From: Auriscalpium vulgare
Lineage: Eukaryota; Basidiomycota; Agaricomycetes; Russulales; Auriscalpiaceae
NCBI GenBank assembly: GCA_019915015.1
Contig: JAHBBC010000022.1
Location: 248,001-312,000, forward strand
Reading direction: 5' to 3'
DNA: 64,000 bases
The notes beneath the pieces are model-generated. The model made no database searches and was not told where the DNA came from. It worked only from the letters and a program-made list of their open reading frames with translations. This document shows positions 1-9,510 of this stretch, piece by piece (within the stretch, counting starts at the first letter, position 1; each line of letters starts with the position of its first letter). A program made the translations under genes and the position numbers.

Positions 1-672
1 ACATCGTAACTCATCATATCCAATCGACATATCGCGCGCGCTTCGTGAGTGCATAAGCCATCAACACCAGCGCAATATTGCAGAAATCGCACCGGATAAG
101 CTACACGATCCACCCACATCACAACCCCTTACGCACTCGTCGCAGCCCCTCGAACGCCTGTAGAGCCTCACTCGACGAGGATCGGGTCACCGATACCTCC
201 CGCAGCCCGGGAAGCGTGCCCTCGTCTACCAGCACGGCGACGAGGTACCCGACGCGGAGTTCCACCATGAGCGTCCTTTTCGCTTTCATTTCCTCTTACT
301 CGCGTTGTCCGCAGCGTCGATCCCGAGCACCGCGCGCACGACGAGACAATCAAAGCCACCGATAACTCATTGCTCCAGACGTCCCCTTCAAAAACCAATA
401 CAAAAGAAAGCAAAAAATGCGGTAATGTACTCGTAGCCTGCAAATGCGGATAACTCCAGTGCGCGGCATTCAGAATCCCTCTAATCAATACAATGCGGTA
501 GTCATGGTCAAGTCGTGATGTCGTGTGATGGATGGGCGCGAGAGTCTAGATCTGCGCGCGATTCGTCGTGAGTCGGAGGCGGAGCGTGGGCGTGTATGCG
601 GGACACTCACGATGGGCAGTGTTACGAGCTAACAGGACGCGCTGCCTGGCACTGCGTGCGGGCGGTGTGCGC
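1..672. other. No recognisable gene
   Basis: About 670 bases with open frames on both strands. The largest is a minus-strand frame at 168-488 that matches no family I know and shows no domain motif. It could be the 3' part of a gene outside the window, but I see no splice pattern that would support this. Confidence 0.4.
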
Positions 673-792
673 TCAGGCAACGACGCAGCCGGCGGAGCCA
701 CCGGAACCGCCGGTCTCGGCCTCGACGGGGGTCGCGCTGGGAGCCGCCTCGACGGGCGCGGCGGGGAAGAAATACTGGAGGAAGGAGTCCAT
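673..792 (-). CDS. Mating pheromone precursor (CaaX lipopeptide)
   Basis: A 39-residue single-exon ORF beginning MDSFLQYFFP and ending in the CaaX box CVVA directly before TGA. Basidiomycete pheromone precursors are short, start with MD plus an aromatic or hydrophobic stretch, and end in a CaaX motif that is farnesylated, trimmed and carboxymethylated; an upstream cut near acidic residues releases the mature lipopeptide. Here an acidic VEAET stretch precedes a Gly/Ser-rich tail (GGSGGSAG), so the mature peptide probably lies in about the last 10-14 residues. It would be exported and sensed by a STE3-type receptor. The start is the only ATG in this frame that gives this organisation, and a TATA box lies about 94 bases upstream. 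No STE3 gene was recognised in the window, so linkage to a B mating-type locus is inference. A chance ORF is possible, but N-terminus, length, Gly-rich tail and CVVA together are hard to get by chance. Confidence 0.78.
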   Translation of the reverse strand: MDSFLQYFFPAAPVEAAPSATPVEAETGGSGGSAGCVVA

Positions 793-885
793 TGCGAGTG
801 AAGAGTGAGGGCGGGTGAGAAGAAGAGGCGGTGGATATGTTGATGAAGGCGAAGAACCTGCTGGACATAGTTGAGCATGACGAGG

Positions 886-893
886 TATTTATA
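886..893 (-). promoter_or_regulatory. TATA box of the pheromone precursor gene
   Basis: TATAAATA on the minus strand, about 94 bases before the pheromone start codon. This leaves room for a transcription start near 860 and a leader of about 65 bases. The region between is pyrimidine-rich on the coding strand, as is common upstream of fungal starts. Confidence 0.55.
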
Positions 894-1444
894 CGTCGCT
901 GGCTGCGGTGGATGCGTTGGCGTCGGGCTCTGGTTCTCTGCGCGGGTCCTCAGAAGACAATAAGGCAGCGGAGCTCGGACGCTGCTACTTTGCTGGTCGC
1001 GGCCCGACGAACAAGGTGACGTTACATTGACTTTGAGACAGCCGGTGTGGAACAATTAGCAGTTTCACTGTGCCTGCTTTGAGCCTCCTTGTTGGTCTGT
1101 GCAGTGATGTTAAAAGCATACCACGTATCGGGCTTATTGTTTTCCTGAAAATTGCGGTATCGACGATCTTGAAAGGCATGAGCAATGTGATGTCTGGAAC
1201 AGAGGCCAACCGTGCGTGCCTTATGTTCTACTTTGCTTTGTTCGTCTTGAGAGTCAGTTTCGGATGCGTTCGCGGTCCGAGATAAACTTTCAGTGTCAGA
1301 TGTTTGAGATTGAGTCAGCTGTAGAGCGGTCGATGCGGCTATTGCGGTATAGCGGACGTCTTTTTCATGTGAATGTAGGCATGCGCGCCTGCAGCGCGTG
1401 TGCTGTGTCAGTAATCGGACATCTCGGCCTGGGTGAAGCTGACG

Positions 1445-2408
1445 CACCTGATCGATCGCATCATTCACTTTCCCAATGAACCTCTCCACGAACTGCTGCG
1501 TGTTCTCCATCCGCTGAAGACCTACGTTGCTGCACGAAGCGCAGATCTCCACTGCGCACTGTGAACTGATCGCCTCCTCGTGCGGGCGAAGGAGGAGCAG
1601 ACGGCCGGCGTTGTCGAGATACCTCCACAATGGCACAAATACCCCGGCGCGCGTACCAGTGTCCGTGCTCGGGCGGCATGCTATAATCAAAGATGGAGCA
1701 GGAACGGCATGGCGAAGAAAATTGCTTGGTCAAGCCGCTCGCATCGAGGAATAAATCCCGCCTCGAGGCGACGGCTGAGGCTGCGACTCCACACGCGATG
1801 TAATATTGAACGAGCGCATTCAGCGCACTGCTCGACAGCTTGGCAGCCGGCGATGCCGCCGCCACGATCGGGAGCGGCACTCTGAGCGCAGCGCGTGCAG
1901 CCGTCCTGGCTATCTCGTCATGGTTGTAGGTGGATGCGACAGCGAAAACGCCGACCGGATCATCGACGAGGCGATCTCGCAGGGCGTCGTCGATGGCGTC
2001 AACGAAAGCATCGATCACGTACGTCTGCGAGACGTCTGCCAAGCACCGCACGTCTTCCAGCGTCACCAAGCAGGAGGTCGAGCGTCGCGGCGTCCTCGGC
2101 CATAGGTACGACCGGTAGCCCCCCCACATTGCATCGACCGCGTCCACGTCAAGAGATGCGCCGAGGCTGAACATGTCGGCAAAAACGGGCGACGCGATGG
2201 CGAGGATGACTTTGGATACGCGGAAGTACACCTCGTCACAAGAGCGCAGGACGATGTCGTCTCGGGCGTCGTCGAAGGGCGATGCGGCATCTAGGGCTTT
2301 GCCGTCGCAGCGCTCTGTTGCAGCGGGCGCTGGGAGAGCAGACGTGGGTGCGGAAAGTTGGAAGAGTGATGAAGACGATGAGAGCGAGTAGTCGGTAGTA
2401 ATGGGCAT
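1445..2408 (-). pseudogene. BTB/POZ-domain protein, frameshifted
   Basis: The N-terminal half reads as a basidiomycete BTB protein: a Ser-rich leader, then DDIVLRSCDEVYFRVSKVIL and ASPVFADMFSL, the first BTB strands and helix. Later come TLEDVRCLADVSQTYVIDAF and a helical C-terminal region. Two lesions are visible. After a run of seven G near 2115 the expected strand (LPVVPMAEDAATLDLLL) is found only in another frame, and the segment that normally follows it is missing before TLEDVRCL. Near 1650 the conserved end (LWRYLDNAGRLLLL, then two Cys and FVERFIGKVNDAIDQV) continues only in the overlapping frame. BTB proteins of this class are numerous in Agaricomycetes and their partners are mostly unknown. 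Either a decayed copy or a gene with sequencing errors in homopolymers; the missing segment favours decay. Confidence 0.7.
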
Positions 2409-2904
2409 GGCAATCCGAGTCGTCCCTTACTCGAGGCATACAAGTTAAACTTAGCACAGAATAAAGAGGAACGTGGTTTGAGCAGGACACGTCGAGGCAA
2501 AGTAGTCCTGCGCCGGACGCTGATAAAGCGTGGCTGTATGCCACCGATGGACACGTTGATCTTCGGCCCGGCCGTCCCGTATGACGACACATCAACCAAT
2601 CCACCCGCTCTCGATACTCTCTGAGCAGCCGTCTCTAGTACTTCCCGCCAGAATATTGCATCGTCGATGGACCCGCCCTCAAACTACATAATTCCCGCCG
2701 CGGCGTGGCAGTGAAAACGAAGCTGGGTACCGGACGCGTCAAGGTGAGCGCATACCCATTTTGTGCGGACCCTACTTATCTCAACTTCCAGCGCTGCATA
2801 CAAGCAAGTCTCGTACAGGTTTCTTGTCTATGCCTGCAAATAAGGGCGCGCCCGAGAGAATGATTTGGCAACAAAGATGAAGACCGATTTTAGTGCGGTT
2901 CGGA
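2409..2904. other. Intergenic, upstream of the BTB pseudogene
   Basis: No convincing coding signal. It contains the 5' flank of the BTB pseudogene and runs up to the left edge of segmental unit A. I see no tRNA or repeat in it. Confidence 0.4.
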
Positions 2905-5900
2905 ACAGTCTAGGCCCGCCGCCCGCCGCCCCGTGTCCGGGTCTGTGCCCTCGTCCTCCAGGGCAGCAGCTGCCCTGCATCTCTCCAAATTTCAGTACGG
3001 CTTCTGTGTCTTTGGAGACACCGCTTTATCCTAGGCGTCGACGCCGCAGACTCCAAACGTTCAGGCAGACTCCGTCCACCGGTCACTTGCTTGCTACTGG
3101 CGCGCCCGAACGGCTTCCTGGCTTCTGCGTCATCCAAAGTCTGTGCTGAACACCTTCTGTGCTACGCAGAGATCAAGAGCCACGCCGCCTAGGGAGTCTG
3201 TCGGGAGATTGGATGGAATGGTGAAGCTTGAAGACCGATAATGCTGTCGCGGCGCGTCGCGTAGGCTGGGCATCGATCGGTAGCTCTCGAGCAGGCCGCC
3301 TTGCACACAGGAAGTATAGTGACATGCTATAATACCACCCATGGCATTTTCGGTGCTCACAATCACGATGGTTGAGTGGGACGTTTTGCGCGCGCATTGA
3401 CGAAGTGAGCATAGAATTATCCATTCAAAGTACGTTATAGTTTCACAACATTGACGCCTCCTGTGAACCATACGGGTAAGCGGTGTCCGAGCGTCGTGAT
3501 TTGCTGATTCAACAGAACTTCTCCAATTGCCAGCATGTTCATTGTGTGAGAAAGCCAGCCTTGAGAAGGCGCTGAGAAATGCGACACAGCTCCGACGCGG
3601 GGCCCAAACACCGCGTATCATGCTGGCCTGCGTTAGCGTCTCTGTCCAGCCCAACGAGAGCTCGATGACCCGAGAGCAAACGCGGTGCACTCAGAACTTC
3701 TATGTGCTTCCCTCGCGATGGTGCCTGGGTAATCGTCTGGACAGACAGTCGCTGCTCGCTGGTCAGCTCGAGTCAGCCTGGTGCAGATAGTAAGTGTAAC
3801 GTACATGATGTTGCGCCAGTTTACGATTTGAGCAAGAAATATGGAATCCAGGAGCTTCAAAGCGCCTGGCGCCGAAGTTATCATCGCGCCAGTTCCAAAA
3901 TTATCCTCTTCTGAAGCAGGCGGCGGGGTAGGTCGGACTAGCTAGGGCATCCGAGTTGTCGAGCGCACTACAGCCGCTTCGAGTCAGTCAGATCGTTGCT
4001 CGTTTCTGGCAAAGAAAGTTGCCTTGTCTACAGCAAAACGAAAACATGAGCACGCGATTACAACCACGAACCAGCCAATCAGACTCACCATACATCATCC
4101 AAATCCGTCATCTGCGCCGTGGCACCGAGCAACACCGAGCAACGATCCAATGAGGCGTCACTGAGGGGGAACAAAGCAGCATAACCCCTCGTCCCGGGCC
4201 TCGGGGGGTATGACAATCGCGGTAGATCATGCCGTGTGTTATAAAGCAGTGCGAGTAGGCTGTGCGCGGGAACGAGGCTAGCACAAGCTGCGGGCCCTTG
4301 AAGGTCGAGTGAAAAGATTGTTGATGGCTATGTGAGGAGAGCTTTGGGACGTGGACAGCACTTGCGCGACGCACTTTGACGATCGTGCGCGCATCCCCGA
4401 CGCTGGCCTTGAGCGCTTGCGGTTGGCGACAGCGCTGGAAGAGAGTCAGAAGCAGTTGAAAACCGAATAAAGTGACGGAACTCACGACGCGCCCCGCTCG
4501 GATAATGCGCGCCTTGCGCCCTGGATATTTCCATCCGATCGCATTGAACATGCGAGATGAAGTGATTGATGTCTTTGACGGGGTGCATGCAGAGCGTCGC
4601 TGGGGCGATGGTGAGAACATAGGCGGGCGCACAGTACAGACAGTGCGCACATGCTAGTGCCTGCGCTGCGAGCATCGACGGACCAGATCCAAGCGACGGT
4701 CAACGCGGCATGCAGGAGAGCTTTAGGTGCGCCGAAATCCGATCGCCGTAAGAGCACTGGACCGACGATTTAGTACCATGTCGAAGAAATAGGAGCGCAC
4801 CACCGTGGACCGGTCGCTGATCCTCCCAATATGCGGCAAGACATTTCCTCTCGCAATCTTGTGCGTTCTGACCTTGCGCTTTGAGCCAGCTGGCGGCACG
4901 AATCGAGGATATATCCACTTGCTCGTGCTTATGTCTTAGGCGAGGAAATTGGCGCACGGTGACGCCCAAGGGGAAAAGTGGACACAAACCGCGTGAGATC
5001 CGGTGGTGGGAGATGGATACTGAGCGCGAGGCGAGAGTGCGTCGCCGAAGTCAGACGATGCATAGCCTCGGGAAGAAGGCACTTCACCATCGATGATCGT
5101 GTGCGCGCCCCGACCAAACCACCGTCTCCACTTAAGCCCAATTCATGCGGATTTTGATCCTTGATGGTTGGGTATGGCGATGTTAACTTGAGCCAGCGCG
5201 TGCAGCATTGAAGCGAGCATATTGATGGTGAGAGGGTGAGGACAGGTTTGGGAGAAGGGCCTCTCGCGATCGACCTCGTCATCGACAATCCTATGAGTAC
5301 GACGACTTCTCAGATCACCGCGACTTGAGATCGATATTGCTGCGGGAGCTCGGGATGGTGGTGAGGTTAATGCGGGGCGTATGTGGACTCCAATGGATGC
5401 AAAATGCAGAGCCCGCGTGGCGGTGCACGCAGATGCATCGGGACGGGACTTGCCGGGACCGCGCGCCCGCCGAATCTGCCCTCAGTACTTGCTGTCACCG
5501 TCGACCGCCTACTCGACTTCGCTTTTGGCGTACGCTGGTAACGACCGTCATGCACCGCACCTGTACATGCCAAGGCGAGCTTGAAGATCCATAGGAAGTC
5601 CATGAATTCAGCCTGGACGTTGTGCGCCGGGCTCAATTGAACTCAAAGCTCTTCTCACCGCCATGCGCGCTCTTCGTCCCGCGTACGCCAGCGCTCTTGG
5701 AACCAGCATCGCATCAGATAGAATTCTGATACGTCGCGATGGCGCGTCGACGGCGAGCGGTGGGCGGCAGAACGTGGGAGTGACGGATCCCCTCTCGGGC
5801 GAATAATGGCGGCCCTGCCTCTCGTATTCCGTTGCGCAGATGTTGCACATGCAGTCGGCGGCCAAGGACAATCTCGCTCGATTCAAGTACGTCGTAGCTC

Positions 5901-6273
5901 ATGTCCCTCTTGCGCTGTTTATTTCACGCATTCTCAGAATGCTTGCGGTGTGTGCGGGAGTGACTGATGCACAACGCGGCGGGCCTCGAGGTATAGCCGT
6001 CAACCTAATGTAACAACACGGCAAGTTCCTTCCCGACATTGGGCGTCCATGTTGCGTTACTATTTGGGTTTCATCTCGGCCTTCACGCGAACGAAGAGCG
6101 CAAAACGCACGCAAACATTCCCAGTGTGTTCTTCATGAGGCGTCTTCCATGATATATGATGGAAGACTGTGCGACGCCTGCGCTCACCGCCAACCTCGCT
6201 GTCAAAGCGTCTTCCCTCCCCATTGCCGCACCCGATTGTCCTCCCCACTTCCCCTCTACGGCTATAAACTGCC
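2905..6273. other. Decayed tract of unit A upstream of the WD40 gene
   Basis: No intact gene. Minus-strand fragments are shared with unit B but interrupted by frameshifts and stops: 3173-3424 (NSMLTSS, CARRPARELPIDA) and 4328-4757 (hydrophobic stretches LTVAWIWSV and LAAQALACAHCLYCAP). Conservation of hydrophobic strings suggests a dead membrane-protein gene. I looked for STE3 or other receptor signatures and could not make a convincing match. Divergence from unit B is similar across frames, so this is mostly neutral DNA. Confidence 0.4.
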
Positions 6274-9200
6274 ATGGGCATTTTCTCCAGCTTGCGACGT
6301 CGGTTCACTGCCACAAGCCCCCAGCATGCAGACGAATCAGCCCCCTTGCTGAGACCTACCTCGGGTGAATTTGAGCATCAGCCACCAGAAGCTAGCGGAG
6401 GTCCAGCTTTGGTCACCGAAGCTGAAGGTGTGCCAGAGAAAACTCGCAAGGAGCCATTGTGTACGTGCATCCTGCCGCCCAAGGTGGAGCACAGCAGAAA
6501 CCTCGTCGTCTGCATCGACGGTACGGCCAATCAGTTCAGCGAAAAGGTGTGCCGTTTCCCTCTGTATTCATCTTTATCGACTCATATATTTCCCTGCAGA
6601 ATACAAATGTCGTCGAGCTGTACAGTCGCCTGGACAAGGACAAGGAGCAGCTCACCTACTACGACAGCGGGATCGGGACTTACGTGAGGGATTCAAAGTG
6701 GTCCCCGAGCTATTGGAAACAAGTAGCCAGCAACACGATCGACATGGCGATCGCATGGTACGTCTGAAACCAATCACATACATTGGAGCATAACCTTGTC
6801 CCTTAAGGAACTTCAAGAAGATCGTACTTAGTGCGTATCAGTGGCTATCGGAGAATTACCAGGAGGGTGACAAGATATTTCTGTTCGGTAAGCCGCGTTC
6901 ACCTCCTCCTTCCGTTCATGGGAGTTCACCTGTGTGATAGGTTTCTCGCGCGGGGCCTACCAGGCTCGTGTGATTGCAGGCATGATAGAAAAGGTACGTC
7001 GTTGTGCGCTGCTTGAGACGATGGTTGCTGACGACGTGGCATACCGTGGCGATCTCTAGGTCGGCCTCCTGCACAAGGGAAACAACAACCAGATACCATT
7101 GTACGTTCTTGTGGACGTTTCCTGACTGTGATTATTCTCACTTTCCCTCAGCGCATACGAGCTGTATGTATCGACTACCTCAAACCAAAAGCGGGCGGAC
7201 TCGGATACGAACGCGTCAGCTCAGTCGAAAACAAAGGCAGCAAAATATGCGAAGACGACGGAGAAGCAGGAGGCTCTCTGCGCTCGCTTCAAGCAGACAC
7301 TTTCAAGGCCGAGCGTCAGGGTCCACTTTGTCGGGACATGGTGCGTCACGTTCATGGTCCACGGTACACTCCTGCTCACCTTCGTCACCTTAGGGATACC
7401 GTGTCCTCGATCGGATTTGCCAGAGCGCCAAGCCTTCCGGAGACGACAACGGGAATGACGCATGTCTGCGTCTACAGGCATGCGCTCGCTCTCGATGAGA
7501 GACGAGGCAAATTCACGCCCGAGTATGCCAACGGCGGTGCGGGTCCGTCTCTCGGAGACGACGCAAAAGGCGACGTCAAAGAGGTCTGGTTTGTAGGCTC
7601 GCATTCAGATATGTAAGTGACATAGTCGATGTTTCCTCTGTTATACGCTGAGTGGTGTCTGATAGCGGCGGAGGAAATGTCGACAATCTTGGGCTCGATC
7701 ACTTTGGTGCCGCACTGCGCTGGATGTCATATGAAGCTATCCACCATGGACTTCGACTGTCCCCGCGAAAGGGTGAATGGAAGTCATTTAAACCGGATCT
7801 ATCTGTCCACTGGTTCTACAAGGCCATTGACCGGCTTCCATATCGCCGACTGTCCTACAAAGATCGTGATGATACAACACGTCGGTTCGTCATCTTGACT
7901 GCTTGCCGTATACATCAGTGCTGACGCCCAGGTAGACCTCATGGTAGCCAGCCGCGTCAAGTGAAACCAGGCCAGATGATACACGAGTCTGTGTTCGAGA
8001 GCATCCAGAAAGGGTACACACCGTTAGCTGTCTTGCCCAATGGGCTTCCCTGGGATGGTGATAAAAAGGGGAAGCTCACCCAGATGATGGAACCCGATCC
8101 TTATTCCTCGGCTGTCGTCACAATATCTGCCCTCACAGCCGACAATCAAGACGCCGCAAAGTCACTTTCCGCACCGAACCGGCATGCTTTGACCGCATTA
8201 GCTTCCACAGGTGGGTGATCATTACTCTAGAGTGTCTTCCAATTATGCAAGGACTAAACCTGCTTTTCTCAGAACCTGGTCGTGTTTCACTCAGGACTGC
8301 ACCCGGCGCTGGAGCCACTCTGTTCCATGCACTCGTGAATGAGCATTCCCATGTCGGTGACAACTCGGACCATCACCGCCGCAATATCAAAGTATTGGCT
8401 GAGGCAGCCATTATTGTCGGACCGAATGCAGCCACGGAATACTCAGAACCACTGACACGACCTCGGGAGCTCGTTTCTGTGCTAAAGACAACTGCCAATA
8501 CTGCCGCCATCTACAAGGACTTTATACAAATGTTTCGCCGTGAGTTTCAGCGATTCCTCGTCTGCTCGCTATCTTGCTAACCAATCCAGCTTTCAGAACT
8601 CATGCTGTGTCGCGGACACAAGGATTCGGTCAACTCGGTGGCATTCTCCCCTGATGGCAAGCACATTGTCTCGGGCTCGTTCGACAACACTGTTCGCATC
8701 TGGGACGCAGAGACGGGGCAGCCGGTGGGAACGCCGTGGGAGGGGCATACATTTTTGGTCTTATCTGTCGCGTTCTCCCCCGATGGCAGGCGCGTCGTCT
8801 CGGGCTCGGGCAACAAGACCGTCTGCATCTGGGACGCAGAGACGGGGCAACCGGTGGGACCGCCGATGGAGGGGCACAGACAGTGGGTCTGGTCTGTCGT
8901 ATTCTCCCCCGATGGCAGGCGCGTTGTCTCAGGCTCGAGCGACAAGACCATCCGCATATGGGACGCAGGGACGGGGCTGCCGGTGGGCCCGCCGTTGGAG
9001 GGGCACGAAAATTGGGTCTTGTCTGTCAATTTCTCCCGCGATGGCAGGCACGTCGTCTCGGGCTCGTGGGACAACACTGTTCGCATCTGGGACGCAGATA
9101 CGGGGCAGCCGGTGGGACCGCCGTTGGAGGGCCACACAAATTTTGTCTGGTCTGTCGCGTTCTCCCCCAATGGCAAGCGCGTTGTCTCGGGCTCGTCCGA

Positions 9201-9510
9201 CAAGACCATTCGCATCTGGGACGCAGAGACGAGGCAGCCGGTGGGTACACCGTGGAATGGGCACACAGATTCAGTCAGGTCTGTCGCGTTTTCCCCCGAT
9301 GGCACGCGCGTTGTCTCGGGCTCGTCCGACAAGACCATCCGCATCTGGGACGCAGAGACGGGGCAGCCGGTGGGAACGCCGTGGGATGGGCACACACATC
9401 ATGTTTCTTCTGTCGCATTCTCCCCCGATGGCAGGCGCGTCGTCTCGGGCTCGGAAGACAAGACCATTCGCATCTGGGATGCGGAATTTGACGAAGAATC
9501 TGGACATTGA
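6274..9510 (+). CDS. DUF2235 hydrolase fused to WD40 repeats (copy A)
   Basis: Exons by splice signals and frame: 6274-6546, 6600-6757, 6808-6887, 6941-6993, 7060-7100, 7152-7340, 7394-7612, 7666-7884, 7936-8210, 8273-8539, 8597-9510. These join to 895 codons plus stop. Residues about 80-550 form a DUF2235 domain, the alpha/beta-hydrolase fold of Tle1-like phospholipases: RNLVVCIDGTANQF at the first strand, the nucleophile elbow GFSRGAY (Ser), and FVGSHSDIGGG carrying the usual late Asp/His region. After a linker come seven WD40 repeats of 43 residues with nearly identical sequence (VAFSPDG, VVSGS, IRIWDAETGQPVG). Cytosolic location is likely; no signal peptide is seen. In fungi, arrays of highly alike WD40 repeats are typical of NLR-like and allorecognition proteins, where they bind ligands. 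Here a predicted lipase replaces the usual effector and no NACHT domain is present. An immune or incompatibility role is inference. Confidence 0.88.
8603..9497 (+). repeat. WD40 repeat array of copy A (7 x 129 bp)
   Basis: Seven in-frame units of 129 bp. Framework residues are almost constant. Changes cluster just after the GH dipeptide (GHTFLVLS, GHRQWVWS, GHENWVLS, GHTDSVRS, GHTHHVSS) and at the loop after SGS (FDN, GNK, SDK, WDN, EDK). This pattern fits concerted evolution with diversification on the top face of the propeller. Confidence 0.85.

Noticed and set aside
4328..4757. Possible STE3 pheromone receptor relic (hydrophobic strings with LCM and LYC)
   Set aside because: The strings sit in different frames, no conserved STE3 motif could be placed, and only one or two hydrophobic segments are visible. 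Recorded only as a decayed tract.
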